From NCBI GenBank assembly GCA_030035585.1, contig CM057471.1:93435819-93499818 (forward strand): 64,000 bases of DNA, given 5' to 3'. Below the pieces are notes generated by a model. The model saw only the letters and a program-made list of their open reading frames with translations, had not been told where the DNA came from and did no database searches. Every line of letters begins with the position of its first letter. Position 1 is the first letter of the stretch. The translations under genes were made by a program, and so were the position numbers. This DNA comes from Dugong dugon. Taxonomy: Eukaryota; Chordata; Mammalia; Sirenia; Dugongidae. This document shows positions 33,290 through 44,185 of this stretch, piece after piece.

Positions 33290-33510
33290 CAAAAACCAAA
33301 CCCAAACCTATTGCCATCGAGTCAATTCCAACTCACAGTGACCCTATAGGACAGAGCAGAACTGCCCGATAGGGCTTCCAAGGCTGTAATCTTTATGGAA
33401 GCAGATTCGCACATCTTTCTCCCAAGCAGCACAGGGGCTGGTAGATTCAGTCCTCTGACCTCTTGGTTAGTAGCTGAGTGCTTAACCACTGCACCACCAG
33501 GACTCCTTTC
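33290..33510 (-). repeat. Afrotherian SINE, antisense, with perfect 9-bp target duplication
   Basis: 'caaaaaccaaacccaaacc' tail complement, 'gccatcgagtcaattccaac', 'ctgtaatctttatggaagca', head complement ending 'accaccaggactcc'. Flanked by AACAGCTAC at 33281-33289 and 33511-33519. Confidence 0.95.
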
Positions 33511-33519
33511 AACAGCTAC

Positions 33520-33889
33520 AAATATATGAAAAGAGAACTGGGTAACAATCAAAATTCTCTGAAATGTATGCAATAGTTTTTCTAGAGAAGTTTGCAAACC
33601 CTATGATTCTAGACAGAAATTTCATGGAATTAACTCCCACGCAATGAAATAAAGAGAAGACTTGTTTGTTGACAGGGGGAAAGTATGTAGAGTGCCACAT
33701 TTGCTCAGATACACAATCTACTATTTTCGAGGATACTCTGTTTAGGGCACATATGGACCCTTCATAAATATTCATAGACCCATTAGGGGAATAAATAATA
33801 CTGCATGTACTATACTTAAAGATAAATCTTGGCTAATGTTGATAGAGAGGAATCTCAGTTGGTACAATGATGCATTATTCCTCTTTTTT
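33520..33889. other. Single-copy or unrecognised sequence
   Basis: The minus-strand open frame 33509-33775 runs through here without a recognisable domain. No repeat recognised. Confidence 0.4.
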
Positions 33890-34030
33890 ACTTTAATTCA
33901 ACACATTTCTATTCATGTCTGCTATACACACAGCATTGTGCTAGAATCTATACCATTATATCAAACAAAGTGACGGAATGGTTCAGGCCCTCTGGGAACT
34001 TACAATCTACTTCTGGAAGGAAGTAATGTC
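33890..34030 (-). repeat. L2 3' end, antisense
   Basis: 'aattcaacacatttctattc', 'acagcattgtgctagaatct', 'ctctgggaacttacaatcta' follow the complement of the L2 3' end ('attcaacaaatatttattg..caggcactgttctagg..gagcttacattcta'). Confidence 0.6.
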
Positions 34031-34097
34031 ATATTTCCTTGATTATAAGATCATGTTTTTTTAATGTTAACATCTCAAATTGAAATGTTATACAATT

Positions 34098-34668
34098 CGT
34101 CTTTGGCTGGGTTCTCCAGAGAAACAAAACCAGTAAAACATATAAGTATCTATATAGAGAGATTTCTATCAAGGAAATGGCTCATGTGGTTGTAGAGACT
34201 GGAATGTCCCAAGTCTATGGGTCAGGCTGGAGGTTTCTCCCGATTCACGTAGCCACAGGGGCTGGCAAACCCAAGATCAGCAGGTCAGACAAGAGGGCTC
34301 TTTCTCACAGGCTGCAAAGACCAACAAATCTCAAGATTGGCAGGCAAGACTGCAGGTGAGCTGCTAGATTAAGTCCCAAGAACTGGAGGTCAGACAAACA
34401 GGAGCCAGCTTCAGGATCCAGAGTGAGCAAAAGCCCATGAGCCTTCCCAGAAAATCTACTTGTATTAGATGCAGGCCACACTGCCAAGGAAACTCCCTTT
34501 CAACTGCTTGGCTACTCAGAGCAGATCCCATCATGAAGGTGATCACATTATATCAAATCTCATCATGGAAGTGATCACATCATCATACAACTGCCAAACT
34601 ACATCACAACTGCCAAACCACTGAGAATCATGGTCCAGCCAAGTTGACACACAACCTTAATGATCACA
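34098..34668 (-). mobile_element. Solo LTR, antisense, ERVL/MaLR-like
   Basis: Starts 'cgtctttggctgggttctcc' and ends 'cttaatgatcaca', the complement of the TGTGATGGTTAAG terminus. Flanks CAATT (34093-34097) and CAGTT (34669-34673) match at 4 of 5 bases. About 571 bp, no internal region, non-coding. Contains about two partial units of the 59-bp repeat ('gatcagcaggtcagac', 'ttggcaggcaagactg'). Confidence 0.8.
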
Positions 34669-35007
34669 CAGTTGCTGTCGGCCAAGCTAAATTCAGGATA
34701 CAGGTTGTTATTGACTACACTTGCTCCAGACTTGATCCTAGTTGTTTATATTGTCATCACTTCAATTGAATTATGTGTGTTGTTGGTACTACATGAGGTG
34801 AGTTTAATTGCATTTAGAACGTCTTAAAACTATTACCCTATGTTATAGCATTGAAATAAAAAAATATTATGTATGTAGAAAAGTGCACTGAAACACGACA
34901 GCAGGATACACATTTTATACAAATGAAGCAAATAGATATCTGTTTCTGGAACAACTACTACAATTTCATATTTTATTATAAAGCAATAACCGAATACTTT
35001 ATGTTAC
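34669..35007. other. Single-copy or unrecognised A/T-rich sequence
   Basis: Nothing recognised between the LTR and the L1. The forward open frame at 34869-35078 runs across the L1 start and is not a gene. Confidence 0.4.
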
Positions 35008-35201
35008 CTGATAAAGGAAGATACCCCAAAAAGGTTGAAGATGTAACTCAACAACAAAAAAACAAACTATCAAATTAAAGAATGGGCAAAGGACATGGAC
35101 AGTTCACCAAAGAGGACGTTCAAGTGGCTAGCAAATACAAGAAAAAATGCTCACAATCATTAGCCATTAGAGAGATCCAAATCAAAACTACAATGAAATA
35201 C

Positions 35202-35686
35202 TGTGATGGTTAAGATTGTGTGTCAGCTTGGCTGGGCCATGATTCTCTGTGTTTTAATGTAATCACTCCCATGACTGAATATACTATGAGTAGCCAGTCA
35301 GATGAAAGGGAGTCTCCTTGGGGCTGTGGCCCACGTCTATATATAAGCAGACTTTCTGGCTTTTTGCTCTCTCTGGATCCTGCGGCTGCTTCCTGTCATC
35401 TCATCTCCCATTCTTGGGACTTGAGCTGTCAGTTTATCTGCCGAACCTGGGATTTGTCAATCTGCCCAGCCTGTGGGCAGGAGCACTGCTCTCCGACCTG
35501 CCGATCTTGGGCTTGCCAGCTTCTGCAGCTGTGTGACTTGGGAGAGGCCTCTACCCTGATCCATGGACTTGGGACGTTCTAGCCTCTACAATCATGTGAG
35601 CTGTTTCCTTGATATAATCTCTCTCTACATACATGTATTTATACACTTTACTGGTTTTGCTTCTCTAGAGTACCCAGCCTAAGACA
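35202..35686 (+). mobile_element. Solo LTR inside a LINE-1
   Basis: Starts TGTGATGGTTAAGATTGTG and ends AGCCTAAGACA. The duplication AATAC (35197-35201) / GATAC (35687-35691) matches the L1 sequence 'atgagatacc' that it interrupts. About 80 bp shorter than the copy at 9666, with a reduced internal repeat. Non-coding. Confidence 0.85.
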
Positions 35687-36419
35687 GATACCATCTCATC
35701 CCTGCAAAAATAGCACTGATAAAAAAAAAAACAGAGAACAACAAATGCTGGTGAGGATGTGGGGAGACTGGAAGACTTATCCACTGCTGGTGGGATTGTA
35801 AAATGGTACAACCACTATGGAAAATGGTATTGTGCTTCTTCAAAAAGTTAGAAATAAAAATATCTTATGATCGAGAAATCCCACTCCTAGGTATAAAAGA
35901 GACATAAACAGACATATGCACACCTATGTTCACTGCAGCATTATTCACAATAGCAAAAAGAAGGAAACAACCTAAGTGCCAATCAACAAATGAATGGATA
36001 AACAAAATGTGGTACATACATATAATGGAATATTATGCAGCCATGAAGAATAATGATGAGTCCTGAAAATATCTTGTAACATGGATAAATCTGGAGGATA
36101 TCATGCTAAGTGAAATAAGTCAATCACAAAAGGACAAATATTGTATGATCACACTTTTATAAGAAGACAAGAATAGATATATATACAGAGACCAACACTC
36201 ATTGGTGGTTACCAGGGATGAGTGGGAGGGGAGAAGGGAAAACACTCTCAAGATAGCAGACACTTGTTATTTTTGGAGATGGGAAAGCTAGCATCAAATA
36301 TGGACAAAGTGCACACAGCCTGACAAAGGTAAATGATGTCACTAAGAAGTGCATGAGAGAAAAGAATGTTTTTAGTAAAGGAAATGACAAATATAACTTT
36401 GCAACAACAATCAAAAAAT

Positions 36420-36565
36420 ATGTGTGTGGTTACACTTATATAGGCATATATATGTATGGGCATGAATATGTAGGTACATATGTGTGCATAGATAGATTTA
36501 TCTATAAGCATATGCATATACAGGTATGCGTGTACATGCATATATATCCATATACATAATAAATC
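36420..36565. repeat. Degenerate TATG/CATA-rich block in the L1 3' UTR
   Basis: Irregular TA/TG/CA text between 'gtgtgtggttacacttatat' and 'catataataaatcag'. The L1 at 46347-52485 has a similar block at the same UTR position (51055-51185) but the L1 at 1-2925 does not, so it marks an L1 subfamily. Confidence 0.75.
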
Positions 36566-37395
36566 AGATAGGGAACACAGTTATGGATACTTCTTAGGCA
36601 TAACAAAACACCACGTAAGACTGGTTTTCTGGGTTTGAAGGCTTAAGACCATAGTCTCATGGGATAATTAGCATAATATAGTTCATAAATGTGTGTTTTA
36701 TATCCCATTGTGATGAGTAGTGTTTGACTCTGTGAGCAGCCATCTAACATACGTCTATTTGTCTCTACTCATCTAGAACAAAAGAAAAAAAAAAGGAATC
36801 ACAGACTCAGAGAGGAAAGTAGTCTACAGGACTAATAGTCTACACAAACCACAGCCTTATCCACCTGAAGAACAAGATGGTGCCTGGCTACCACTACCAA
36901 CTGTTCTGATCAGGATCAGGGCCACAATAGGTGGATCATTATAGAACAGGATGAAAATGTGGAACAGAAGTCAAATTCTTAAAAAGTCCAGATTTACTGG
37001 ACTGGTTGAGACTAGAGGATTCCCGGAGACTATCATCCTAAAATACTTTAAACCTTAAACTGAAATTATCCTTTAAGGTCACCTTTTAGCTAAATAACAG
37101 ATTGGCTCATAAAATAAAGAATACCACCTGGGTGTAATGAGCTCCTTTAAAAAATCATTTATATGAGACCAAATGGTCAAAAATTGCTCTAAAGCAAAGA
37201 TGAGAAGATAAGGGGGCAGGGAAACTAGAGTACTGGAAATGGTACAATCAGATTGGAATGAATGAGAATGATGACACATTGTGAAAAATGTAACCAATAT
37301 AGCTCAATAATTTGTATAGAAATTGTTAAAAGGGAACCTAATTTGCTGTGCAAATTTTCACTTTAAATGCAACGAAATATTATTTAAAAAAAAGA

Positions 37396-38189
37396 TGAAG
37401 ATATGTTACAATTAGTTACTGATGTATATGTAAAGATCACCTATTACATACTAAGCAATGCACATGAGGGCAGGAGACATTGCCAAATCCCTTAGAATAG
37501 ACAAGAGAAATTTCAGAACAACAGAAGGCTGCTATGCCTATTAACACACTGTATTACACAGTTTAATTGACAGCATTTCCTTCCTTCTTCCTTTCTAGTA
37601 TATAAAATAATGATGTGTCTTGAAAATCATTGTCATCTTAAATTTGATGAAATACAATACTTATAAAACTAATATACGGCTATGCAAGACAGTTTGTATC
37701 AAAATGAATGATTTGGAGCTTTTGGGACTTTAACAGAGGCCTGGGAAGGCTTTGAAATAAAAGCATGAGCTGAGTTTGGGACAAAGAGAGGTTGGACTTC
37801 AAAGGCTGCAGTCAAGGTGAAAATATTCCAGGCAGGTTAAAAATCATAAGCAAATATTTGGCATAAGATCAAGTGCAGTATATCCAGGGGCCAGTGTGGA
37901 AACAAACTTCACTGTAATGAAAATGAGGTTTTGAGAGTTGTCCCAGAACTACACTTGGAGCTTCCTAGAGGTTAGATTGAGAAGTTTGAGTTATATGCCA
38001 GTTAGCAGGGATCATATGATTTTTATTTCCCCTTGGAAATACTTTGAAAGGATATTTAATTGTAGATTGGCTTTTTTTTTTTTTCTTTCTTTCTTTCAAC
38101 ATTTTAAATAAGTTATTCCGTTGGGTCCTAACTACAAGTGTTTCTTCTGAGAAGTCATCATTCAGTTTTCTTGTCAATCCTTTGGAGGT
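37396..38189. other. Single-copy or unrecognised sequence
   Basis: About 0.8 kb with no recognised repeat or exon; T-rich run with CTTT units at 38071-38096. Confidence 0.45.
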
Positions 38190-39460
38190 GATGTAATTTT
38201 CTTTACATTTATCTTGCTTGGGAATTGCAGAGTTTCTTAAATAAACTAGCTGATGTCTTTAATATGTCTTGGAAAATTATTGACCATTAACTGCATATAT
38301 TGCTTCTGCCAAAATCTCTCTTTTCTCCTTTTGTCTCTAATTACAGGTATATTTGAGTTTAACTCTGTCCCACAGGTCTTTGACATCTATTTAATTTTCC
38401 CTTCTATTTTTTTGTCTGTGCTTCCATTTTAATATTTTCTCTTATCTTTTAGGTCACTGTTCCTGTCTTCTGGTATGTTTAATCTGCTACTAAATTCATT
38501 TATTGAGTTCTTAATTTCAGATACAGTATTTTCAATTTAATAATTTCCATTTGATTGTTTTATATAGATTCTAATTCTCTAATAAATTTATACATATTCT
38601 GCTCTATTTTACTGAACATATTACCCATAGTTATTCTAAAGTCATTGGCTGGCAATTCCAATATCATACTCACTAGTGAGATTGTTTATGCTGTCCATTT
38701 TTTTTCTTTTTTGTGTTGGTTTTTGGTTTTATGGTTTGATTTCTTGACAAGCCTTGTAGCTTTTGATTAAATGCTGGACGCTGCACATAACAAATGTAAA
38801 ATCTTTATATGATGTTATTTCCGCCAGTTAGAGTTCATTCTTTCCTTTGCTGGACAGAATGAGACCTAATCCTCTTAATCCAATCCAGGATGGAGCTAAA
38901 TTAAGGCTGAATTGCTTTTAGGTAATGCTTAATCTATTTCTAGCTTGCTGTTGTTCATAGGGTGCAGTGCACCAGGACTTTAAGCTGAGAACATGATTTG
39001 TTTACCAGGTCCCCAAATCCTGGTGGGTCCTGAAACCTGACTTCTGTGTTGTATAAAACTGTAGAAACTTCTGCTGCGTGTTCAGTGAAACTGCAGAAAC
39101 ATCTGTGCTTTTCAGAGACTTTCAGATTCGATTTTCAGTCTCCTACACGACACAGTTTCAGAATTTGTCAAATGTCTTGAAGAAAAAACTGGTATGTGTT
39201 TGAAAATCCCCAAGACTGTTCTTTTGTCTCTTCAGCCATTTTAGACTGCCAAATGATATGATTCCTACGTCTCCAGAACGGCCTCTCCATGGGCAAACTT
39301 CTCTGTTCTTGACCTCTTGCCAATATCCAGAACCAGCAAATACTAGGAAGCTGTTGGAGAATGTTTTCTCACTTCTCCACAGTTATCTACTCTCTGAAAT
39401 CTTAGTCACATTAGTCCAATTTCTTCAGGAGCTCACTGACGTCTTAAATTCATGATTTTT
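38190..39460 (-). mobile_element. Ancient L1M/HAL1 5' UTR and ORF1 region, antisense
   Basis: Read on the minus strand, 39460 to about 38830 looks like an old L1M 5' UTR. From 38780 to 38200 it gives broken ORF1 text: 'IENTVSEIKNSINEF' and 'SRLNIPEDRNSDLKDK' (coiled-coil, compare 'EIKNSISELNSRLDTAEERISELED') and then 'RDFGRSNIC'. Many stops. The T-rich plus strand is what an antisense A-rich L1 should look like. Confidence 0.6.
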
Positions 39461-39849
39461 GCTTTTTATCTGGCCTTTCTATTTATTCTTGATAATATTG
39501 TTGGTCTGCAGAAAACAATTCCATTTACCCAGATGAAGAAGTCTCATATCCATAGGTTCTTAAACAAGAGGCAGATATAATAAAATTGGTATTTGCCAGG
39601 TAGATCAGAAGAAAGAACAAACTAGGCAAGATGGAACAGACCTTGACAAAGTTGGTGGTGGTAGGAATTGAAAGGAAACTTGGAAATTTAAGAGCATTGT
39701 TTCTAATCTTTATAATACCTTCAAGGTAGAGATTTCTTAGCCTTATTTACAGATAAATCGACAAACAAAAGGGCTAACATGCCATATTATATTTTCTTTC
39801 CCCAAAACTTATATATCTTCTCTATGCTGTAAAGCAGCTGGGTTCGAGA
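39461..39849. other. Single-copy or unrecognised sequence
   Basis: Nothing recognised. Confidence 0.4.
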
Positions 39850-40005
39850 TGGCTCTGACATTACCAAGCCTCAGTTACTTTATCTGTCAAATGAAGGTAA
39901 TAATTATCTATTTCACAGAATTGTGATCAATGAGATAAATACATTTGAAAGCACTTCATTATCTACAAAGGGTTGTACAAAATAAGTAGTGATTATCTTC
40001 CTCAA
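39850..40005 (+). repeat. MIR SINE, diverged
   Basis: 'tgggttcgagatggctctga', 'aagcctcagttactttatct', 'gtcaaatgaaggtaataatt', 'cagaattgtgatcaatgaga' follow the MIR core order. Confidence 0.6.
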
Positions 40006-41009
40006 GTACAAATATTCTGCCAAGTATAAGCTCAAGAAGAGTAGTAAAAGATTCTGAAACTTTTAAATCCTGCCTTGTCATTACTTTGGTTGCCTACAAT
40101 GAGATGTGTGGATAAATCCACGATTCTTCATGGAGATTCCTATAGCTCAGAAAAAAAAAAAAAGAAAATCTGTGTATCCTTAGGTATAAATATAGGTAAA
40201 CATTATATTTATAAAGGCAGTAATATTTAATTCAGTAATTTAGTGCTGCTAATAAAATCTCTAGAATCTAATGTTAATGGCAATAATGTTTCAATTAATA
40301 ATTTTTACTTTCCAATTTGAGATATTTTCTAGCAGCTGTTGCTTGTTATGAGTAAAATTATCTTCTAAGAAAAAATAGTACTAGAAGCATATTTAAAATA
40401 TACACCATACTGTACAAATTATCTCCATTGTTTGTTTTTATTAAATTCTCTACCCTGACCATAAACAATTTTCATTTAGGCAGTGTTTAATAGTGTTGAA
40501 AACTAACCAATTGACTTGCTTCTCTAATATGAACACAATGGGGATAGAATTTTTGCAGTGTAAGGGTCTGTTAGTTCCAGATTTATTGAGAGAAGAACAG
40601 TTCCCATGCTGTAAAATCTTGTTTTCCTAAAAAGTGGGCAATTAAACTAAGCAATTTCAGAAATGTAATAATTTATTAGTCCCAGACCCAAGTATATCAT
40701 AACAATCGACCCCAAATTATAAGGTATTTTATTCTAGTTATTGGATTGGCTACTTTTTTAAAGAGCACAATGTGTTTCCATGATTAAGAAAATTACCTCC
40801 ACCTTTAGGCAGGTAGCGCAGAGGACAAACACCCATTAATATCCTTAATTTCCCACATCCTCCCCTAAAATCTGTGTATTGGGGGAAATAGTCTGCTCTA
40901 TACATTTTGTTTCCTCCATATAAAGAGAGGTTACTTAGTGGAACTGCTGGCTTCCCTCTGCTACGTTCCTCATTCTACTCTCTGGTATGATGGTGAGAGT
41001 GATTACCAG
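40006..41009. other. Single-copy or unrecognised sequence
   Basis: A/T-rich, with a poly(A) run at 40150-40163. No recognised repeat or exon. Confidence 0.45.
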
Positions 41010-41196
41010 CACTAGTTGCCACTGAGTCAATTCCAACTCATGGTGACACCGTGTGTTGCAGATAGAACTGTGCTCCATAGTGTTTTCAAGACGGACTTTT
41101 TGGTAGCAGATAGCTAGGCCTGTCTTCCAAGCATGCCTCTGGTTTGAACGGCCAAACTTTTGGTTAGGAGTTGACAGCTTAACCATTTGCTCCATT
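41010..41196 (-). repeat. Afrotherian SINE, antisense, type B
   Basis: 'actagttgccactgagtcaa', 'agaactgtgctccatagtgt', 'ggtagcagatagctaggcct', then 'cttaaccatttgctcc'. The 'agttgcc' start (complement of 'ggcaact') and 'tgtgctcc' body define the same variant as 5067 and 42388. Confidence 0.88.
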
Positions 41197-42161
41197 TAGA
41201 AATAATACCTATGGGTTCTCAGCTTAGCACTGCTCCCCTTTGTCTCATAGTTAGCCTCCTGGCAGAGAGCATAAATCCTATTCTGCACTTCCATACTATG
41301 AGTCTCACCCGGGCCAGCCACCTCCAGCAGGGGAGACCTGCAACCAGATGTATATTAGGCTGCTAAATTATGGGTTTATTGATCAAGCTAGCTTGGCCTT
41401 TAATAAAGATGAAAATTTGGGCTCCATCTGTATTCTTTTATTTCTCAACGTGTTTAGAATCTGTACAAGGAACAGAGGTGCTGTTCAACTGGAGACTCAG
41501 CATTATAGAATCCAATATCGCTCCATTTCTATTACATTGTAAAATGCACATAACTTCCAAGTCCCTGCTTCTTTTGTGCCCTGGTATTTAAATATGAACA
41601 AAAAACACGTTTGTTGTGTTTTTTCTCTTAAGGACTATTTGTTAGCTCAAATAATACAAGAATACCTATCTTAGAGCAATAGTTCCCATCAGGGGTCTTC
41701 AAAGGCTTGGAATCTTCCAGTTTTCAGATGCACTTTAGAGACTGTGTTGAGTGGGGCTTCAGATAGAGGTGGGAGGTGGGAGGTGGGAGAACTGGAGGAA
41801 GTGAGAAGATTAAGACGTTAGGAAACTCACCCCAGTTTCAAAAAGAGCAGTTCAACTTTTATCTAATACATGGGATGCCATGAAAACACATTTGAACTAA
41901 AAGTTTGCACTCTTAAAAAAAACAAAAGGTAGGTTAAAAACTACTACCCCCCATAACTTTTCCTGATTAGGTAAATATCTAGCAAATTCAATACTATAAA
42001 CATTATTTTATACTTGACAAAAAGCTGTTTTCTCTGGAGAATTTTTCCATCTTTCTTAGTATAGGAGCCATAACTTAAGAAACACAATTATGGGTCAAGT
42101 TTGAGACTACAGTCTTAGGGGCAGAGAATTTCAGGACAGAAATACTCAGTTTAGAAGTTCG
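41197..42161. other. Single-copy sequence with a short GGTGGGA tandem tract
   Basis: No exon or family recognised. Four tandem GGTGGGA-type heptamers at about 41767-41791, giving short G-runs. Confidence 0.5.
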
Positions 42162-42175
42162 ACCATTCCTTTTGA

Positions 42176-42374
42176 GGATCCCTGGCAGCACAGTGGTTAA
42201 GAGCTTGGCTGCTAACCAAAAGATCAGTGGTTCTAACCCACCAGCCATTCCACAGGAGAAAAATGTGACAGTCTGCTGCTGTAAAGATTTACAGCCTTGG
42301 AAACCCTTTGGGGGCAGTTCTACTGTCTTCTATAGGGTCACTATGAGTCAGAATTGACTCCACGGTAATAAGTT
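42176..42374 (+). repeat. Afrotherian SINE, long-middle, with target duplication
   Basis: Head 'ggatccctggcagcacagtg', middle 'ctgctgctgtaaagatttac', tail 'actatgagtcagaattgact', end 'cggtaataagttt'. Preceded by ACCATTCCTTTT (42162-42173) and followed by ACCATCCCTTTT (42376-42387). Confidence 0.95.
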
Positions 42375-42387
42375 TACCATCCCTTTT

Positions 42388-42587
42388 GGAATCCCTGGTG
42401 GTGTAAATGGTTAACATGCTTGGCTGCTAACCTAAAGGTTGGCCATTTAAGAGTACCTAAAGGTGTCTCGTATGAAAGACCTACTGATCTGAAAATCAGC
42501 CATTGAAAACTTTGTAGAGCACAGTTCTCCTCTGACACGCATGGAGTCGCCATGAGTTGGAATTGACTCAACAGTAACTGCTTTTTT
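42388..42587 (+). repeat. Afrotherian SINE type B with target duplication
   Basis: Head 'ggaatccctggtggtgtaaa', middle 'tgaaaatcagccattgaaaa', 'gagcacagttctcctctgac', tail 'cgccatgagttggaattgac', end 'acagtaactgctttttt'. Flanked by ACCATCCCTTTT at 42376-42387 and 42588-42599, so it used the duplicated target of the SINE before it. Confidence 0.95.
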
Positions 42588-43280
42588 ACCATCCCTTTTA
42601 GTTACTTTTTCCTTTTGGTCACCTTAGAGCTACTAAAGTCTGGTTATGAGAGAGCCTAGGAGTTGGTCTCCTTCCCCTGAACTGTCATGCACAAGGAGAT
42701 TTTAAAGCCTTAAATCAGATTCAGTGATATTCAAGGACTTACAGGACAAATGCTGAGTGAAAATCTGGATGATAAAACTCTTTTACTCAGCAGAAAAACA
42801 TTTGCTCTGTCTTAGCCTTCTCAGAAGTTACCTTCACCAGCTTCAGAAACAATAAACTCCAGTTGCTCATTTGCTGACTAAAAACTGTAGCATGTATTTT
42901 GTAATCTCCTATAAGTCAGACATTACGTCTTAACTCCTACTCTCCTGCACCACACACAGCAAACCCTCTTTTGACTTCTTACTGGTAGTCAAAATTATGA
43001 TGTCTGTAAGTTTACAATATTATAAAACCAATGAGGAATTTGGAAAAGAAAAAATAAGATTTCTGGCCAAACCTCTAAAGGAAGCTAGCTAAGGGAAATG
43101 TTAATTAGTAAGAGGTTTGTCCTTAAAAACAGGAAGGGCTAAATTCTAGTTAATAAAAATGGCTTCTTCCTGCAATCCACTCATGTCACATAAAACCAAT
43201 TCCTAAATATTTGGATATGTTTTTGTTTTAATCTGTTATAAATATACTCAACAAAAAACAAGGCCCAAGTGTAGTATATC
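42588..43280. other. Single-copy or unrecognised sequence
   Basis: After the third copy of the 12-bp target, no repeat or exon is recognised. Confidence 0.4.
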
Positions 43281-43540
43281 TCTACCACTCATCTGTCAGT
43301 TTGTTGTACTGTGATGACTTGCATGTTGCTATGCTGCTAGAAGTTTGCCACAACTTTTCAAATAGCAGCAGGGTCACCCATGGTTTCAGCAGAGCTTCCA
43401 GGCTAAGACAGACTAGGAAGAAAGGCCTGGAAATCCCTTCCAAAAGAAAAAAAACAGTCTTTGAAAACCCTATGAAGCACAGTTCCACTCTGACACACAT
43501 GGGGTCACCATGAGTCAGAGTTGACTCAACAGCAACTGGT
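43281..43540 (+). mobile_element. RTE 5'-region/SINE-tail chimera
   Basis: About 155 bp of RTE 5' region ('gtcagtttgttgtactgtga', 'aagacagactaggaagaaag') passes through an A-rich junction (43445-43456). It then enters the type B SINE body and tail ('gcacagttccactctgacac', 'caccatgagtcagagttgac', 'agcaactggt'). Different junction from the 17407/30372/57787 family. It lacks a recognisable tRNA head. Confidence 0.75.
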
Positions 43541-43564
43541 TACTGGTTTACTTACTGCCTGCCA

Positions 43565-43765
43565 GCCACTACTTTCCATATATCAGCTCACTTAATCATC
43601 CAAACAGCCCTATGAAATAGGCATTATTTTACAAATAAAGAAAATAAGACACAAAATGGTTATAGAATTTTCCCAGGATCGGAAACCTACTAAATATTAG
43701 AGTTGAAACTGTAAAGCAAGCAGTGGATTCCAAAGCCAATGGTCTTGACCACTCTAAAATTCTAT
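43565..43765 (-). repeat. MIR SINE, antisense
   Basis: 'catatatcagctcacttaat', 'aaacagccctatgaaatagg', 'ttacaaataaagaaaataag' and 'gcagtggattccaaagccaa' follow the reverse MIR order. Confidence 0.75.
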
Positions 43766-43769
43766 CTCC

Positions 43770-43950
43770 CTGGATTATCTCATGTAATGTCCCCAGTGGT
43801 CCAGGAAAGTACTATCATTCAGACTTCACAAGTGAGGGAAATGAAGGTTATAAACATTAAGTAACTTATCCTAAGGAAGCTAAAGATACTAAGTGGCAGA
43901 ACCAGGATTCAAACAGAATGCCTGTCTTTCAAGGGCACCTACATCTTTGT
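43770..43950 (-). repeat. MIR SINE, antisense, second copy
   Basis: 'ggattatctcatgtaatgtc', 'agggaaatgaaggttataaa', 'aagtggcagaaccaggattc' and 'aacagaatgcctgtc' give a second reverse MIR directly after the first. Confidence 0.72.
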
Positions 43951-43984
43951 TTTTCCTCTAACCCCTCTTGCCTCCTCAAGAAAG

Positions 43985-44185
43985 AGAGCTGGATTCAGAT
44001 TCTAGCTCTGCCCTTTAATGCCTATGTAACCTTGAGCAAATCACTTAACGGCTGAAATCTTAGTTTTCTCATCCGCAATTTTAACTACTTCAAAGTGTGG
44101 TTCTAATGGAATATGAGATAATACATATGCGAGCTGGAACACATTATGCAAATACAAGGTATATTTACAGTTGTTATTTTGGAAT
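43985..44185 (+). repeat. MIR SINE, sense
   Basis: 'agctggattcagattctagc', 'tatgtaaccttgagcaaatc', 'tgaaatcttagttttctcat', 'gatataatac'-like segment and 'acattatgcaaatacaagg'. Third MIR within about 0.6 kb, opposite in orientation to the other two. Confidence 0.75.

Larger units (their letters stand above)
35008..37395 (+). mobile_element. LINE-1, 5'-truncated, split by a solo LTR
   Basis: Starts in the ORF2 C-terminal region ('ctgataaagg', then 'caacaacaaaaaaacaaa') and passes 'gggcaaaggacatgg' and the cysteine-motif region. It continues into the 3' UTR and ends at 'atttaaaaaaaag' (about 37395). Possible target duplication TATGTTAC at 35000-35007 and 37402-37409. The L1 itself is about 1.9 kb; the LTR at 35202-35686 adds 485 bp. 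All reading frames are heavily broken. Confidence 0.88.

Noticed and set aside
42176..42250. tRNA-like heads of the common SINEs as tRNA genes
   Set aside because: They recur many times with the same RTE-like tail and cannot fold as full tRNAs.
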